Shown here in pieces: positions 31,502 to 39,499 of a stretch of 64,000 nt of DNA (position 1 is its first letter; each line of letters opens with the position of its first letter). The notes under the pieces were generated by a model that was given only the letters and a program-made list of their open reading frames with translations, had not been told where the DNA came from and made no database searches. The DNA comes from Solirubrobacteraceae bacterium (GTDB taxonomy: Bacteria; Actinomycetota; Thermoleophilia; Solirubrobacterales; Solirubrobacteraceae). The stretch spans positions 124,001 through 188,000 of the forward strand of contig JALNWQ010000008.1 of NCBI GenBank assembly GCA_023230855.1, written 5' to 3'. The position numbers and the translations under genes were made by a program.

Positions 31502-34500
31502 ATGCATCACGACCCCCCCAACGACGGCGGATCACGTCCGTCGCGATCAACTCGAGCGCTCCGCGCCGCCGGCCTCACCGCCGGCCTGCTGCTCGCGCTC
31601 CCCGCCGCCGCCGGCGCCGCCACCGTGACGGTCGGCCCGCTCGGCGGATCCGGAGCCCATCCGCACGTCGGTGGCGCCGACTGCGCCGCCCCGGCCCACC
31701 AGTCGCTCGCCGCCGCGGTCGCCGCGGCCAACGCCGACGACACCATCGCCATCTGCGAGGGCACCCTGGACGGCGCGGCCGCCCAGGCCAACACGAACAA
31801 GAAGCTGCGCATCGTCGGGGCCGGCACCGACAAGACCCTGCTCCGCGGGGCCCCGGGCGCCGCGACGATCGTCCTGCGCGCGGGCGCCGACGGCACCGCG
31901 GTCGAGCACCTCGCGATCGAGGACACCGGCGGACGGCCGGGCGTCTACACGAACGAGACGGTCCCAGGCGTGTCGCTGCTCGACCTGAAGATCACGCAGA
32001 GCTACTCGCCGCGCACGTCGTACGGCGTCAGCGTGCACAACAACGGCGTCGCCGCGAACTGGGTCCTCGACGGGGTCCGGGCGTCGAGCTTCGGCGTCGG
32101 CATGCGCGTCCGCGGCGACGCAAGCGACCTCACGATCCGCAACAGCGCGTTCGACGGCAACAATCAGGGCCTGATCTCCGTCAGCACCGGCGATCGCCAC
32201 CTGCAAGGCCTGCAGGTCACGAACTCGACGTTCAACGGCAACAGCCAGAAGGGCCTGTACTTCGAGTCGCTCTCCGATGCGACGTTCGATCAGATCCAGG
32301 TCATCAACAGCGGCCACGCCGACGGCGGGCACCACTCGCCGAGCGCCGTGTCGATCGCGAACGCCGACGGGCGGACCGCGAGCGGCATCACCTTCCGCGA
32401 CTCGCACGTCAGCGGGTCGGACGGTCCCGGCATCGTCGTCAAGGGCCATGCGGGATCGCCGGTCGACGGCGTGACGATCGAGCGCACCGTCGTGCGTGAC
32501 AACGCCGGCGGCGTCGCCGTGAGCGGCCCCGCATCCGGCGTCACCGTCGCGGGCTCGACGCTGTCGGGCAACGGCGTCGGCATCGGCAACGCGTCCGACC
32601 CGGCCGCGCCGGTGACGGCGACCGGCAACTGGTGGGGCTGCTCCGCCGGCCCGGGCGAGAGCGGCTGCGACACCGTCGACGCGGGCACCGGCGCCATCGA
32701 CGCGACCGGTCCGCTCGCGGCCCCGTCCGCCGGCGTCCGTCACGTGGCCGCGACCGGTGGCGACGACGCCGCCAACGCCTGCCTCGACGCCGACGCCCCG
32801 TGCGCCACCGTGCAGCACGCGGTCGACGCCGCCAACGACGGCGACCTCGTCCAGCTGGGCGCGGGCGTCTTCGAGGGCGCGGTCGTCGTGTCCGGCAAGG
32901 CGCTGACGATCGCCGGCGCCGGGACCGGTTGGGACCAGACGACGATCCAGGGGCCGAGCGCCTTCGCCGCGCAGCCCGCGTGCGTGCGGGCCAACAAGGC
33001 CGGCACCACGATCAACAAGGCGACGCTCTGCGCGAAGGCGGGCGCCGACCTGACCGTCCGTGACCTGGCGGTCGACGGCAACGCCGGCGGGGGCTCGGGC
33101 ATCGGGTTCGAGGAGTCCTCGGGAGCCGTGCGCCGCGTGAGCACCAAGGGCACCCGTGACGCGTACGCCGGAGACGGGAGCATGAGCGGCAACCAGCGCG
33201 GTCACGGCATCCAGGCCCGCGCCGACGCCGGGTCGGATCACGCCGTCACCATCGCGAACTCGAGGATCGAGGACTTCCAGAAGACCGGAATCCGCGCGTA
33301 CGGCGAGCACCTCACCATCACGATCAGCGAGAACGCCGTCACCTGCCCGGGGCCCCAGCCGGTCATCGCGCACAACGGCATCACGCTCGATCAGGGCATC
33401 GACGCGACCGTCACGGGCAACACCGTGAAGGACTGCCGCTATACCGGACCGAGCAACACGACTGCGGGCGGGATCCTGCTCCTCGAGCCCGGCACCGTCA
33501 CCGCCACCGACAACACGGTGTCGAACATCGATCAGGGCCTCGTGGTCTACCGCGACCCCGCCACCACCGCCACGATCGAGGACAACCTCTTCGAGGACAA
33601 CCGGTGGGCGCTCGTCGTGCTCGGAACGACGGGCACCGTCACCGTCGGCCCCAACACGTACGTCGACAACCAGAGCAACCTGACGGGGATGGCCCACGTC
33701 CGCGTGCTCACCCCGTCGGTGTCGCTGACCGCCAAGGCCGGCGCCTACGCCGGTCGCAAGGCGGTACAGATCCGGGCCGCCGGCGGTGACGTGTCGATCC
33801 GGTCGGTCCGCGTCGAGGGCGATGACGACGTGTTCGACGTCAACGCGTCGGACTGCACCGCGTCGACGGTCGACTCGGGCGACACCTGCACGGTGTGGGT
33901 CAACGCGAACAGCCCGACCGAGGGCGACTTCACGGGCACCCTCAAGGTGACGACGCGCCAGAACGCGCCCGTCGTCGGCGGCACGACGCTCGACGCCACG
34001 ATCAGCGGGACGCTCCAGGGCTCCGACGGCGCCGATGGGGCGAATGGTGCTGATGGGGCGGACGGCGCCGATGGGGCCGACGGGGCCGGTCCTCCCGGCG
34101 TGCAGGGCCCTGCCGGGCCGCAGGGTCCGGCCGGCACGCCGAGCGCGGTCCTCAGCACGTCCACCGAGACGGATGACGACCCGACCGTCACCTCGAGCAC
34201 CTCGGTCCGCTGGACCAAGGGCACGCGGGTGAGCATCGCCACCATCCGGTGCGCCGACGCCACCTGCCGGGTGAAGGCCGCGACCGCGCGCCTCAAGGTC
34301 GGCAAGCGGACCTACCGGCTGAAGGTCCGGGTCCCCAAGCGCATCGTCAAGGGCGGCAAGGGCACCGCGCGTCTGGTGTTGTCCGGCGCCGCGCGTCGTG
34401 CGCTGCGGGCGGCGGGCGCCCGCGGCACCGTGCGGGTCAAGATCACCACGACGGTGGGCGACGACGAGTGGAGCCGCAACGTCCGCGTGACGGTGACCGG

Positions 34501-34558
34501 CCCGAAGAAGGCGTCGAAGTCGAAGAAGGCGGGAGCGAAGCAGGCGCGGCGCAGCTGA
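31502..34558 (+). CDS. Large secreted right-handed beta-helix protein with a collagen-like segment
   Basis: 1018 residues. A signal peptide (hydrophobic 'LRAAGLTAGLLLALPAAAGAA') ends near residue 40. Two parallel beta-helix regions follow (about 45-410 and 415-740), each opening with a 'ADCAAPAHQSLAAAVAAANADDTI' or 'DAPCATVQHAVDAANDGDLV' segment as in Pel1-like and polymorphic outer-membrane/pectate-lyase-like folds, then many G-N-x-V-T-x-N rungs. Next come an Ig-like region (about 745-835), a Gly-x-y collagen-like run (about 841-885, GAD and GPA triplets) and a basic C-terminal beta domain with a Lys-rich tail. It is probably a surface or extracellular carbohydrate-binding or structural protein. 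No catalytic residues were recognised. Confidence 0.88.
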   Translation: MHHDPPNDGGSRPSRSTRALRAAGLTAGLLLALPAAAGAATVTVGPLGGSGAHPHVGGADCAAPAHQSLAAAVAAANADDTIAICEGTLDGAAAQANTNKKLRIVGAGTDKTLLRGAPGAATIVLRAGADGTAVEHLAIEDTGGRPGVYTNETVPGVSLLDLKITQSYSPRTSYGVSVHNNGVAANWVLDGVRASSFGVGMRVRGDASDLTIRNSAFDGNNQGLISVSTGDRHLQGLQVTNSTFNGNSQKGLYFESLSDATFDQIQVINSGHADGGHHSPSAVSIANADGRTASGITFRDSHVSGSDGPGIVVKGHAGSPVDGVTIERTVVRDNAGGVAVSGPASGVTVAGSTLSGNGVGIGNASDPAAPVTATGNWWGCSAGPGESGCDTVDAGTGAIDATGPLAAPSAGVRHVAATGGDDAANACLDADAPCATVQHAVDAANDGDLVQLGAGVFEGAVVVSGKALTIAGAGTGWDQTTIQGPSAFAAQPACVRANKAGTTINKATLCAKAGADLTVRDLAVDGNAGGGSGIGFEESSGAVRRVSTKGTRDAYAGDGSMSGNQRGHGIQARADAGSDHAVTIANSRIEDFQKTGIRAYGEHLTITISENAVTCPGPQPVIAHNGITLDQGIDATVTGNTVKDCRYTGPSNTTAGGILLLEPGTVTATDNTVSNIDQGLVVYRDPATTATIEDNLFEDNRWALVVLGTTGTVTVGPNTYVDNQSNLTGMAHVRVLTPSVSLTAKAGAYAGRKAVQIRAAGGDVSIRSVRVEGDDDVFDVNASDCTASTVDSGDTCTVWVNANSPTEGDFTGTLKVTTRQNAPVVGGTTLDATISGTLQGSDGADGANGADGADGADGADGAGPPGVQGPAGPQGPAGTPSAVLSTSTETDDDPTVTSSTSVRWTKGTRVSIATIRCADATCRVKAATARLKVGKRTYRLKVRVPKRIVKGGKGTARLVLSGAARRALRAAGARGTVRVKITTTVGDDEWSRNVRVTVTGPKKASKSKKAGAKQARRS

Positions 34559-34566
34559 GCCACGCC

Positions 34567-34597
34567 GGGACGATCCGCCCGTCGGGCGGATCGTCCC
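34567..34597 (+). terminator. Strong terminator hairpin of the beta-helix gene
   Basis: GGGACGATCCGCCC and its exact complement with a 3-base loop form a 14-bp stem 9 bp after the stop. Confidence 0.8.
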
Positions 34598-34610
34598 CCA
34601 TCGCTGGACC

Positions 34611-34645
34611 CGAGGGGCCGCGATCCGCACGGACGCGGCCCCTCG
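34611..34645. terminator. Second hairpin after the beta-helix gene
   Basis: CGAGGGGCCGCG pairs perfectly with CGCGGCCCCTCG across an 11-base loop, 14 bp beyond the first hairpin: a tandem terminator. Confidence 0.65.
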
Positions 34646-34732
34646 CCGTGCCCGGGGAGGCGCCGCATCGGTCCGCACCCGGGCCGGGGTTCGAGGAGGC
34701 CTCGCGCGGTCGACGGACCGCAGGGCCTCGTC

Positions 34733-34738
34733 TACCCT
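34733..34738 (+). promoter_or_regulatory. -10 box (TACCCT) of a small gene
   Basis: TACCCT lies 6 bases before the ATG at 34745; leaderless spacing. Confidence 0.5.
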
Positions 34739-34744
34739 TGGGGC

Positions 34745-35032
34745 ATGCCCGGTCGCCTGGAGCGCAACAAGGACGTCGCCCAGGAGGTGATCGAGTCGGG
34801 TGCCCAGCACGTCGGCCGGATCGCCCAGATCCTCACCACCGCCGTGGTCGACGTCACCCGCGAGGTCGGGAGCCTGGCGACCGACGTGTTCGAGATGCGC
34901 GAGGCGGCGACCCGTGCCCGCCTGGACGCCGACGAGGCCCGCGAGATCGACGCCCTGCCCGACGACGACGCCGTCCCCGCGGCGGACGAGGTCGAGGTCG
35001 AGGTGTTCGACGACGAGCCCTCCGCCGACTGA
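34745..35032 (+). CDS. Small helical acidic protein of unknown function
   Basis: 95 residues. The N-terminal 65 residues look like one long amphipathic helix or helical hairpin ('RNKDVAQEVIESGAQHVGRIAQILTTAVVDVTREVGSLATDVFEMREAATRARLDAD'), somewhat like phasin-type or apolipoprotein-like helices; the last 25 residues are strongly acidic. No signal or membrane segment. The -10-like box and good codon usage support it as real. It is convergent with the FabR-like regulator, 33 bp from its end. Confidence 0.75.
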   Translation: MPGRLERNKDVAQEVIESGAQHVGRIAQILTTAVVDVTREVGSLATDVFEMREAATRARLDADEAREIDALPDDDAVPAADEVEVEVFDDEPSAD

Positions 35033-35065
35033 CCGGCGTCCGCCCGGTCAGGCCCGGGTAGCCGG

Positions 35066-35938
35066 TCAGGCCCGGGTGGCCGGGCCGGCGTCGTCCGGAC
35101 CACGCCCCGGCGGAGCGCCGTCGAGCTCCGTGTCGTCCGGGCGGATCGCATCGCCAGGGCCAGGGCCGGCGCCGGGGCCGTCGGCACGACCGGCAGCGCC
35201 CGCGGGCAGCTCGCCCGGGCGGTCACCGTCGCCGATGCGGTCCCGGCCGCCGTCGCCGGCGCCCTCCCCCACGCCGTCGCGGCCATCCGCGTCGGCGTCC
35301 CTCGCCCGGGCCCAGTGGAGCGCGCCGAGCAGCACCATCCGCAGCTGGTCCTCGGCGGTGCGGCGGATCGCGGAGCGGGCCTCCTCGTCGTCCTCGGGCG
35401 CCTCGAGCAGGGCGTCGACCGTCGATGCCATGACCGCCACGACGAGCCCGGCCGCGGTCCGCAGGGTGCGCGGATGCACGTCGGCCATGATCGGGTAGCG
35501 CGCCAGGTCCACCTCGAGGTCGCGGACGAACAGGTCGACCTCGTGGGCGATCGCCGCGCGCAGCGCCGCGACCCCGCCGAACCGCTCGCGCGAGATGAAC
35601 CGGAAGTGGGCCCGGTCCGCGTCGACCCGGGCGACGAGGGTGCGCACCGACGCCTCGATCTCGTCCTGCGACCCGGCGACCGGGGCGCGGGCCTGCCGCA
35701 GCACCGAGCGCAGCGGCCGGAACGACCCGTCGACGAGGTCGAGGCCGAGCGCCTCCATCGTCGCGAAGTGCCGGTAGAACGCGGTCGGCGTGATCCCCGC
35801 CTCGCGGGCCACCTCGCGCAGGCTGATCGCGCCGAAGCTCCGCTCCTCGAGCTGGCGCAGCGCCGCGTCCCGCAGCGCCTGTCGCGTGCGGGCCTTGCGC
35901 TCCTGACGGGTCTCCGCCGTCGACGGCGAGCCGACCAT
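35066..35938 (-). CDS. TetR-family repressor, FabR-like
   Basis: 290 residues. The N-terminal helix-turn-helix 'TRQALRDAALRQLEERSFGAISLREVAREAGITPTAFYRHFATMEALGLDLVD' is the FabR/DesT type. The ligand domain contains 'RAHFRFISRERFGG' and 'ALRAAIAHEVDLFVRDLEVDLARYP', also characteristic of FabR, which senses the unsaturated-to-saturated acyl-CoA ratio. The C-terminal 75 residues are a Gly/Asp/Arg-rich, probably disordered tail not found in E. coli FabR. It lies beside, and divergent to, the reductase-desaturase pair, whose promoter carries a long palindrome. Its own ATG follows a TACCCT box, so it is probably leaderless. Confidence 0.88.
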   Translation of the reverse strand: MVGSPSTAETRQERKARTRQALRDAALRQLEERSFGAISLREVAREAGITPTAFYRHFATMEALGLDLVDGSFRPLRSVLRQARAPVAGSQDEIEASVRTLVARVDADRAHFRFISRERFGGVAALRAAIAHEVDLFVRDLEVDLARYPIMADVHPRTLRTAAGLVVAVMASTVDALLEAPEDDEEARSAIRRTAEDQLRMVLLGALHWARARDADADGRDGVGEGAGDGGRDRIGDGDRPGELPAGAAGRADGPGAGPGPGDAIRPDDTELDGAPPGRGPDDAGPATRA

Positions 35939-35944
35939 CCACCC

Positions 35945-35950
35945 AGGGTA
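35945..35950 (-). promoter_or_regulatory. -10 box (TACCCT) of the FabR-like gene
   Basis: Minus-strand TACCCT, 6 bases before the ATG at 35938. The 400-bp space upstream to the desaturase promoter holds a tandem repeat and no supported gene. Confidence 0.5.
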
Positions 35951-36185
35951 CGACGATGCGGGCCGGCCGGCGTGCCACGTCGCCCGCGCGGTGAGGTTTG
36001 CGGTTCCGACGCCTGGGGTAGCGTGGAGCGGCGGCCATCGAGGAGTCGAGGCCGCGATCGTCACCCGATCCGCTGCGCACCCGCGCCTCCGGCCGTTCGC
36101 CGGGGGCGCAGTGCGTGGCCGTGCGTGGCCCGCCGGACCGCCGCGGCGCCGCCCCGACCGCCCGTCGCTCCCCGGCCCCGTCGCC

Positions 36186-36233
36186 CGGCGTCCGGCGTCC
36201 GTCGTCCGGCGTCCGTCGTCCGGCGTCCGTCGC
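36186..36233. repeat. 14-bp tandem repeat
   Basis: CGGCGTCCGTCGTC repeats in tandem (about 3.5 copies, the first shortened by 7 bp) in the fabR-desaturase intergenic region. Confidence 0.8.
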
Positions 36234-36309
36234 CCCACCGATCGGTCCCGCCGAGACGGACGCCCGCGCTCACCGTGCGCGATGTCACAGAGCAGATCGG
36301 CCCGGGCGC

Positions 36310-36338
36310 TTGACCGACCGGAGGCGACGCCCTAACTT
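36310..36338 (+). promoter_or_regulatory. Promoter of the reductase-desaturase operon (-35 and -10)
   Basis: TTGACC at 36310-36315 and TAACTT at 36333-36338 are spaced exactly 17 bp apart, the best sigma-70-type promoter seen in the window. The transcript should start near 36345, inside the palindrome that follows. Confidence 0.75.
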
Positions 36339-36339
36339 G

Positions 36340-36370
36340 GTGCACAGTTGTTCACCGAACACTTGTGCAC
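36340..36370. promoter_or_regulatory. 31-bp palindromic operator, probable FabR-like binding site
   Basis: Half-sites GTGCACA and TGTGCAC at the ends and TGTTC/GAACA inside are mirror images; 24 of the 30 off-centre bases are symmetric. The site covers the expected transcription start 2 bp after the -10 box and ends 9 bp before the ATG, so a bound TetR-type dimer pair would block transcription. Confidence 0.75.
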
Positions 36371-36379
36371 TGAAATCTG

Positions 36380-37654
36380 ATGACCGCCACCGCCCCTCCC
36401 GCCCCGGCCCCGACCGGCGCCCGTCCCGACGAGGACGGCCACGAGCCCACCGGCGCCGCGTCGTCGCGTCGTCGCGGCATCGCCCGGCGCCTGCTCGGCA
36501 CCCAGCTCGCCGACGCGCTCGCCGGCCCGCACGACGTCGACCACTACCTCGAGCTCCTGCGGCCCGACTGGGCGGTGCGCCGGGTCCGCGGCGAGATCGT
36601 CGACGTCCGCCACCAGACCGACGACAGCGTGACGTTGACACTGCGGCCGACCGTCACCTGGCCGGGGTTCCGCGCCGGGCAGCACGTCGAGATCCACGTC
36701 GACGTCGACGGGGTCCGGCACCGCCGCTGCTACTCGCCGTCCGGGTCGGCCGACGTCCGCACCCGCACGATCGAGCTGACGATCCGCCGTCATCCCGAGG
36801 GCGTCGTGTCGCGCCACCTCAAGGCGCACGCGCGGCCGGGGATGTTCGTCGGCCTGTCGATGCCGCGCGGCGAGGACTTCGTCCTGCCCGACGAGCGCCC
36901 CGACCGGATCGTCCTCATCAGCGGCGGTAGCGGCATCACCCCCGTCCTGTCGATGCTGCGCACCCTGACCGACCAGGGCCACGACGGACCGATCGCCTTC
37001 CTCCACTACGCCCGCTCCGCCGACGACCTGCTGTACGCCGACGACCTGGCGGCGATCGCCGCCGCGCACCCCAACGTCGAGCTGCTGCCGGTCTACACGC
37101 GAGGCGGCTCCGCGACGGGGGCCGGGGTGGCCGACGCGACGGCCCGGGACCCGGCCGCCGATGACGCGGGGACCGCCGGTGACCGCACCGCCACGACCCC
37201 GGCGTGCGACCTGCACGGCCGGTTCGGAGACGACCACCTGCGCCGCGTGCTGCCCGAGGACCGGGACGCCGCCGCGTTCGTCTGCGGGCCGGCGGCGCTC
37301 GTCGACGCGGTCCGCGAGGCGTGGGCGGACGTCGGCCTGCAGACCCCGCTGCGGTACGAGCACTTCGCGCCGCCCGAGCTGCCGCCGGTCGACCCGGACG
37401 ACCTGGGGACGGTGACGTTCGCCGGCAGCGACCTGACCGTCGACGCCGACGGCACGACGTTGCTGCAGCAGGCCGAGGCCGCGGGCCTGCAGCCGGTGAG
37501 CGGCTGCCGGATGGGCATCTGCCTGACCTGCAAGTGCCGCCTGGAGCACGGCGTCGTCCGCGACACGCTCACCGGCGACGTCCACGGCGCCCCCGGCGAG
37601 GAGATCCGCATCTGCGTGTCCGCCCCGGTCGGCGACGTGACCGTCGACCTGTAG
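36380..37654 (+). CDS. Ferredoxin reductase-like electron donor for the desaturase
   Basis: 424 residues. Order: N-terminal linker, FAD domain ('FRAGQHVEIHVDVDGVRHRRCYSPSGSAD' contains the R-x-Y-S motif), NAD(P)H domain ('RIVLISGGSGITPVLSMLRTL', 'AAFVCGPAALVDAVREAW') and a C-terminal plant-type [2Fe-2S] domain ('SGCRMGICLTCKC' and a final Cys in 'RICVSAP'). It carries electrons from NAD(P)H to the desaturase encoded next, like mycobacterial Rv3230c with DesA3. An insert of about 30 residues follows 'PVYTRGG'. The ATG lacks a clear ribosome site; the leader is about 35 nt. Confidence 0.92.
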   Translation: MTATAPPAPAPTGARPDEDGHEPTGAASSRRRGIARRLLGTQLADALAGPHDVDHYLELLRPDWAVRRVRGEIVDVRHQTDDSVTLTLRPTVTWPGFRAGQHVEIHVDVDGVRHRRCYSPSGSADVRTRTIELTIRRHPEGVVSRHLKAHARPGMFVGLSMPRGEDFVLPDERPDRIVLISGGSGITPVLSMLRTLTDQGHDGPIAFLHYARSADDLLYADDLAAIAAAHPNVELLPVYTRGGSATGAGVADATARDPAADDAGTAGDRTATTPACDLHGRFGDDHLRRVLPEDRDAAAFVCGPAALVDAVREAWADVGLQTPLRYEHFAPPELPPVDPDDLGTVTFAGSDLTVDADGTTLLQQAEAAGLQPVSGCRMGICLTCKCRLEHGVVRDTLTGDVHGAPGEEIRICVSAPVGDVTVDL

Positions 37655-37741
37655 CCCGAGTCGTCGCGCCGACGCCGCGCCCCGACCACCCACCTTCCGG
37701 TCACCCGACCGCACCCCCGTCTTCGATCCGAGGAGCCATCC

Positions 37742-39241
37742 ATGAGCCCCACCACCATCACCCCCGACGCCGACGTCCCCTTCTCCCCCACGCTCGATCC
37801 CGACACGCCGCTGTCGCCGAGCGCCCCCGACCGCGAGGCCGGCGCCGGCCGCAAGCGACGCGACGCCCCCGAGGCCGGATCCGACGGCGCGCCCCACCGC
37901 GTCGACCCGAACCGCCGGGTCGAGAACCCGCCGCTGCGGGCCGTTCCGCACCTGAGCCAGGAGGACCTGGACGCGTTCGGCCGCGAGATGGAGGCGATCC
38001 GCGCCAAGCACGTCGCCGACCTGGGCGAGCGCGACGCGACCTACATCCGCAACGTCATCAAGGCGCAGCGGCGGCTCGAGGTCGGCGGCCGGATCGCCCT
38101 GGAGCTCGGGTTCATCCCGCCGCTGTGGCTGGCGGGGGTCGCGGCGCTCAGCGCGTCGAAGATCCTCGACAACATGGAGATCGGCCACAACGTCATGCAC
38201 GGCCAGTACGACTGGATGCAGGACGAGGAGCTCAACGGCCGGACCTTCGAGTGGGACACCGCCTGCCCGGCGGACCAGTGGCGCCACAGCCACAACTACA
38301 TGCACCACACCCACACGAACATCGTGGGCAAGGACCGCGACGTCGGCTACGGCATCCTGCGGATGAGCGACGACCAGCCGTGGGAGCCGTACTTCATCGG
38401 CAACCCGGTGTACGCGTCGCTGCTGGCGCTGCTCTTCGAGTACGGGGTGGCGCTGCACGACCTGGAGACCGAGGACCTGCGCTACGGCCGCTGGGACTGG
38501 GAGGCGCGCAGGCCGATGCTGCGCGCGATCTGGGGCAAGGTCCGCAGGCAGGCGGCGAAGGACTACCTGTTGTTCCCGGCCCTGGCGGGACCGTTCTTCC
38601 CGATCGTGCTGGCGGGCAACGCGACGGCGAACGTCGTGCGCAACCTGTGGACGTTCTCGATCATCTTCTGCGGGCACTTCCCCGACGGGGTCGAGGAGTT
38701 CACCGTCGAGGAGACCGAGAACGAGACCCGTGGGGGTTGGTACGTCCGGCAGCTACTCGGCTCGTCGAACCTCACCGGCGGCCGGTGGTTCCACGTCATG
38801 TCCGGCAACCTGAGCTTTCAGATCGAGCACCACCTGTTCCCCGACATCCCCGCCTGGCGGTACGCGGCGATGTCGGAGGACGTCCGCGAGGCGTGCGAGC
38901 GCTACGGCCTGCAGTACAACGCCGGCCCGCTCCCGTACCAGCTGTTCACCGTCGCCCGCAAGATCGTCCGCCTGTCCGTCCCGACCGCCGACGAGGCCGA
39001 CGCCTACCTGGACGGCGACGCCGGCAACCCGGTGGTGAAGACCGTCGTGCGAGGCGTGCGAGGCGTCGCGAAGGCCGCCGGCGGCGGGGTCGAGGCGGCG
39101 CGCGGCGCGGCCGGGGTGGCGCGCGGCGCGGCCGGGATGGCGAAGGCAGCCGCGGAGGCCGGCGCCGGCGTCGTCCGCGGGGCGGCCGGGGCGGCCCGCG
39201 GGGGCGGCGGGACGGCCCGCGGGGGCGCCGGGGCGGCGTAG
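37742..39241 (+). CDS. Membrane fatty acid desaturase
   Basis: 499 residues. The three His boxes of acyl-lipid/acyl-CoA desaturases are present: 'GHNVMHGQ' (H-x-x-x-H), 'HSHNYMHHTHTN' (H-x-x-x-HH) and 'QIEHHLFP' (Q-x-x-HH). They bind the di-iron centre that inserts a double bond into a fatty acyl chain. Hydrophobic segments flank the boxes. The N-terminal 65 residues are hydrophilic, and the C-terminal 65 are a Gly/Ala/Arg/Val repeat (GAAG-x-ARG units) beyond the conserved core. GGAG lies 9 bp upstream of the ATG. It is 87 bp downstream of its reductase and presumably under the same palindromic operator. Confidence 0.93.
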   Translation: MSPTTITPDADVPFSPTLDPDTPLSPSAPDREAGAGRKRRDAPEAGSDGAPHRVDPNRRVENPPLRAVPHLSQEDLDAFGREMEAIRAKHVADLGERDATYIRNVIKAQRRLEVGGRIALELGFIPPLWLAGVAALSASKILDNMEIGHNVMHGQYDWMQDEELNGRTFEWDTACPADQWRHSHNYMHHTHTNIVGKDRDVGYGILRMSDDQPWEPYFIGNPVYASLLALLFEYGVALHDLETEDLRYGRWDWEARRPMLRAIWGKVRRQAAKDYLLFPALAGPFFPIVLAGNATANVVRNLWTFSIIFCGHFPDGVEEFTVEETENETRGGWYVRQLLGSSNLTGGRWFHVMSGNLSFQIEHHLFPDIPAWRYAAMSEDVREACERYGLQYNAGPLPYQLFTVARKIVRLSVPTADEADAYLDGDAGNPVVKTVVRGVRGVAKAAGGGVEAARGAAGVARGAAGMAKAAAEAGAGVVRGAAGAARGGGGTARGGAGAA

Positions 39242-39278
39242 GTCGGGGCCGGGGTGGTGGCGTAGGCGGGGTCGCCGG

Positions 39279-39327
39279 ACCGGCGGCAGTTCAAGACCCA
39301 GGACGTCCCCAACCGCCACCACCCCCC
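39279..39327. repeat. R1 hairpin repeat, copy 6
   Basis: CCGGCGGCAGTT and AACCGCCACC arms; the central part is ACCCAGGACGTCCCC, so the inner stem is shortened (GGAC/GTCC). Confidence 0.8.
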
Positions 39328-39350
39328 GACGCGACGCCCCGCCGACCGGG

Positions 39351-39400
39351 ACCGGCGGCAGTTCAGGACCCAGGACGTCCCCAACCGCCACCACCCCCGG
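39351..39400. repeat. R1 hairpin repeat, copy 7
   Basis: Same as copy 6 except for one base in the core; 72 bp later in the same orientation. Both lie in the 258-bp gap between the desaturase and the AbiEi-like gene. Confidence 0.8.
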
Positions 39401-39499
39401 AGCGCGCGATCGGCCGACACGGACCCGCCGCGGATCCTCCACGGGATCGGCACGTTCGGGGCCTCGATCCTCCACGGGCCCCCGGGCGAGGGTGTCGGC

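Noticed and set aside
31547..34810. A 1087-residue open frame on the minus strand opposite the beta-helix gene
   Set aside because: It is the antisense shadow of a GC-rich gene: composition is dominated by Arg, Gly, Asp and Val without domains, and the plus-strand protein has a signal peptide and repeat structure.
35991..36335. A 114-residue plus-strand frame in the fabR-desaturase intergenic region
   Set aside because: It runs through the 14-bp tandem repeat and the promoter, and shows Arg/Pro-rich random composition.
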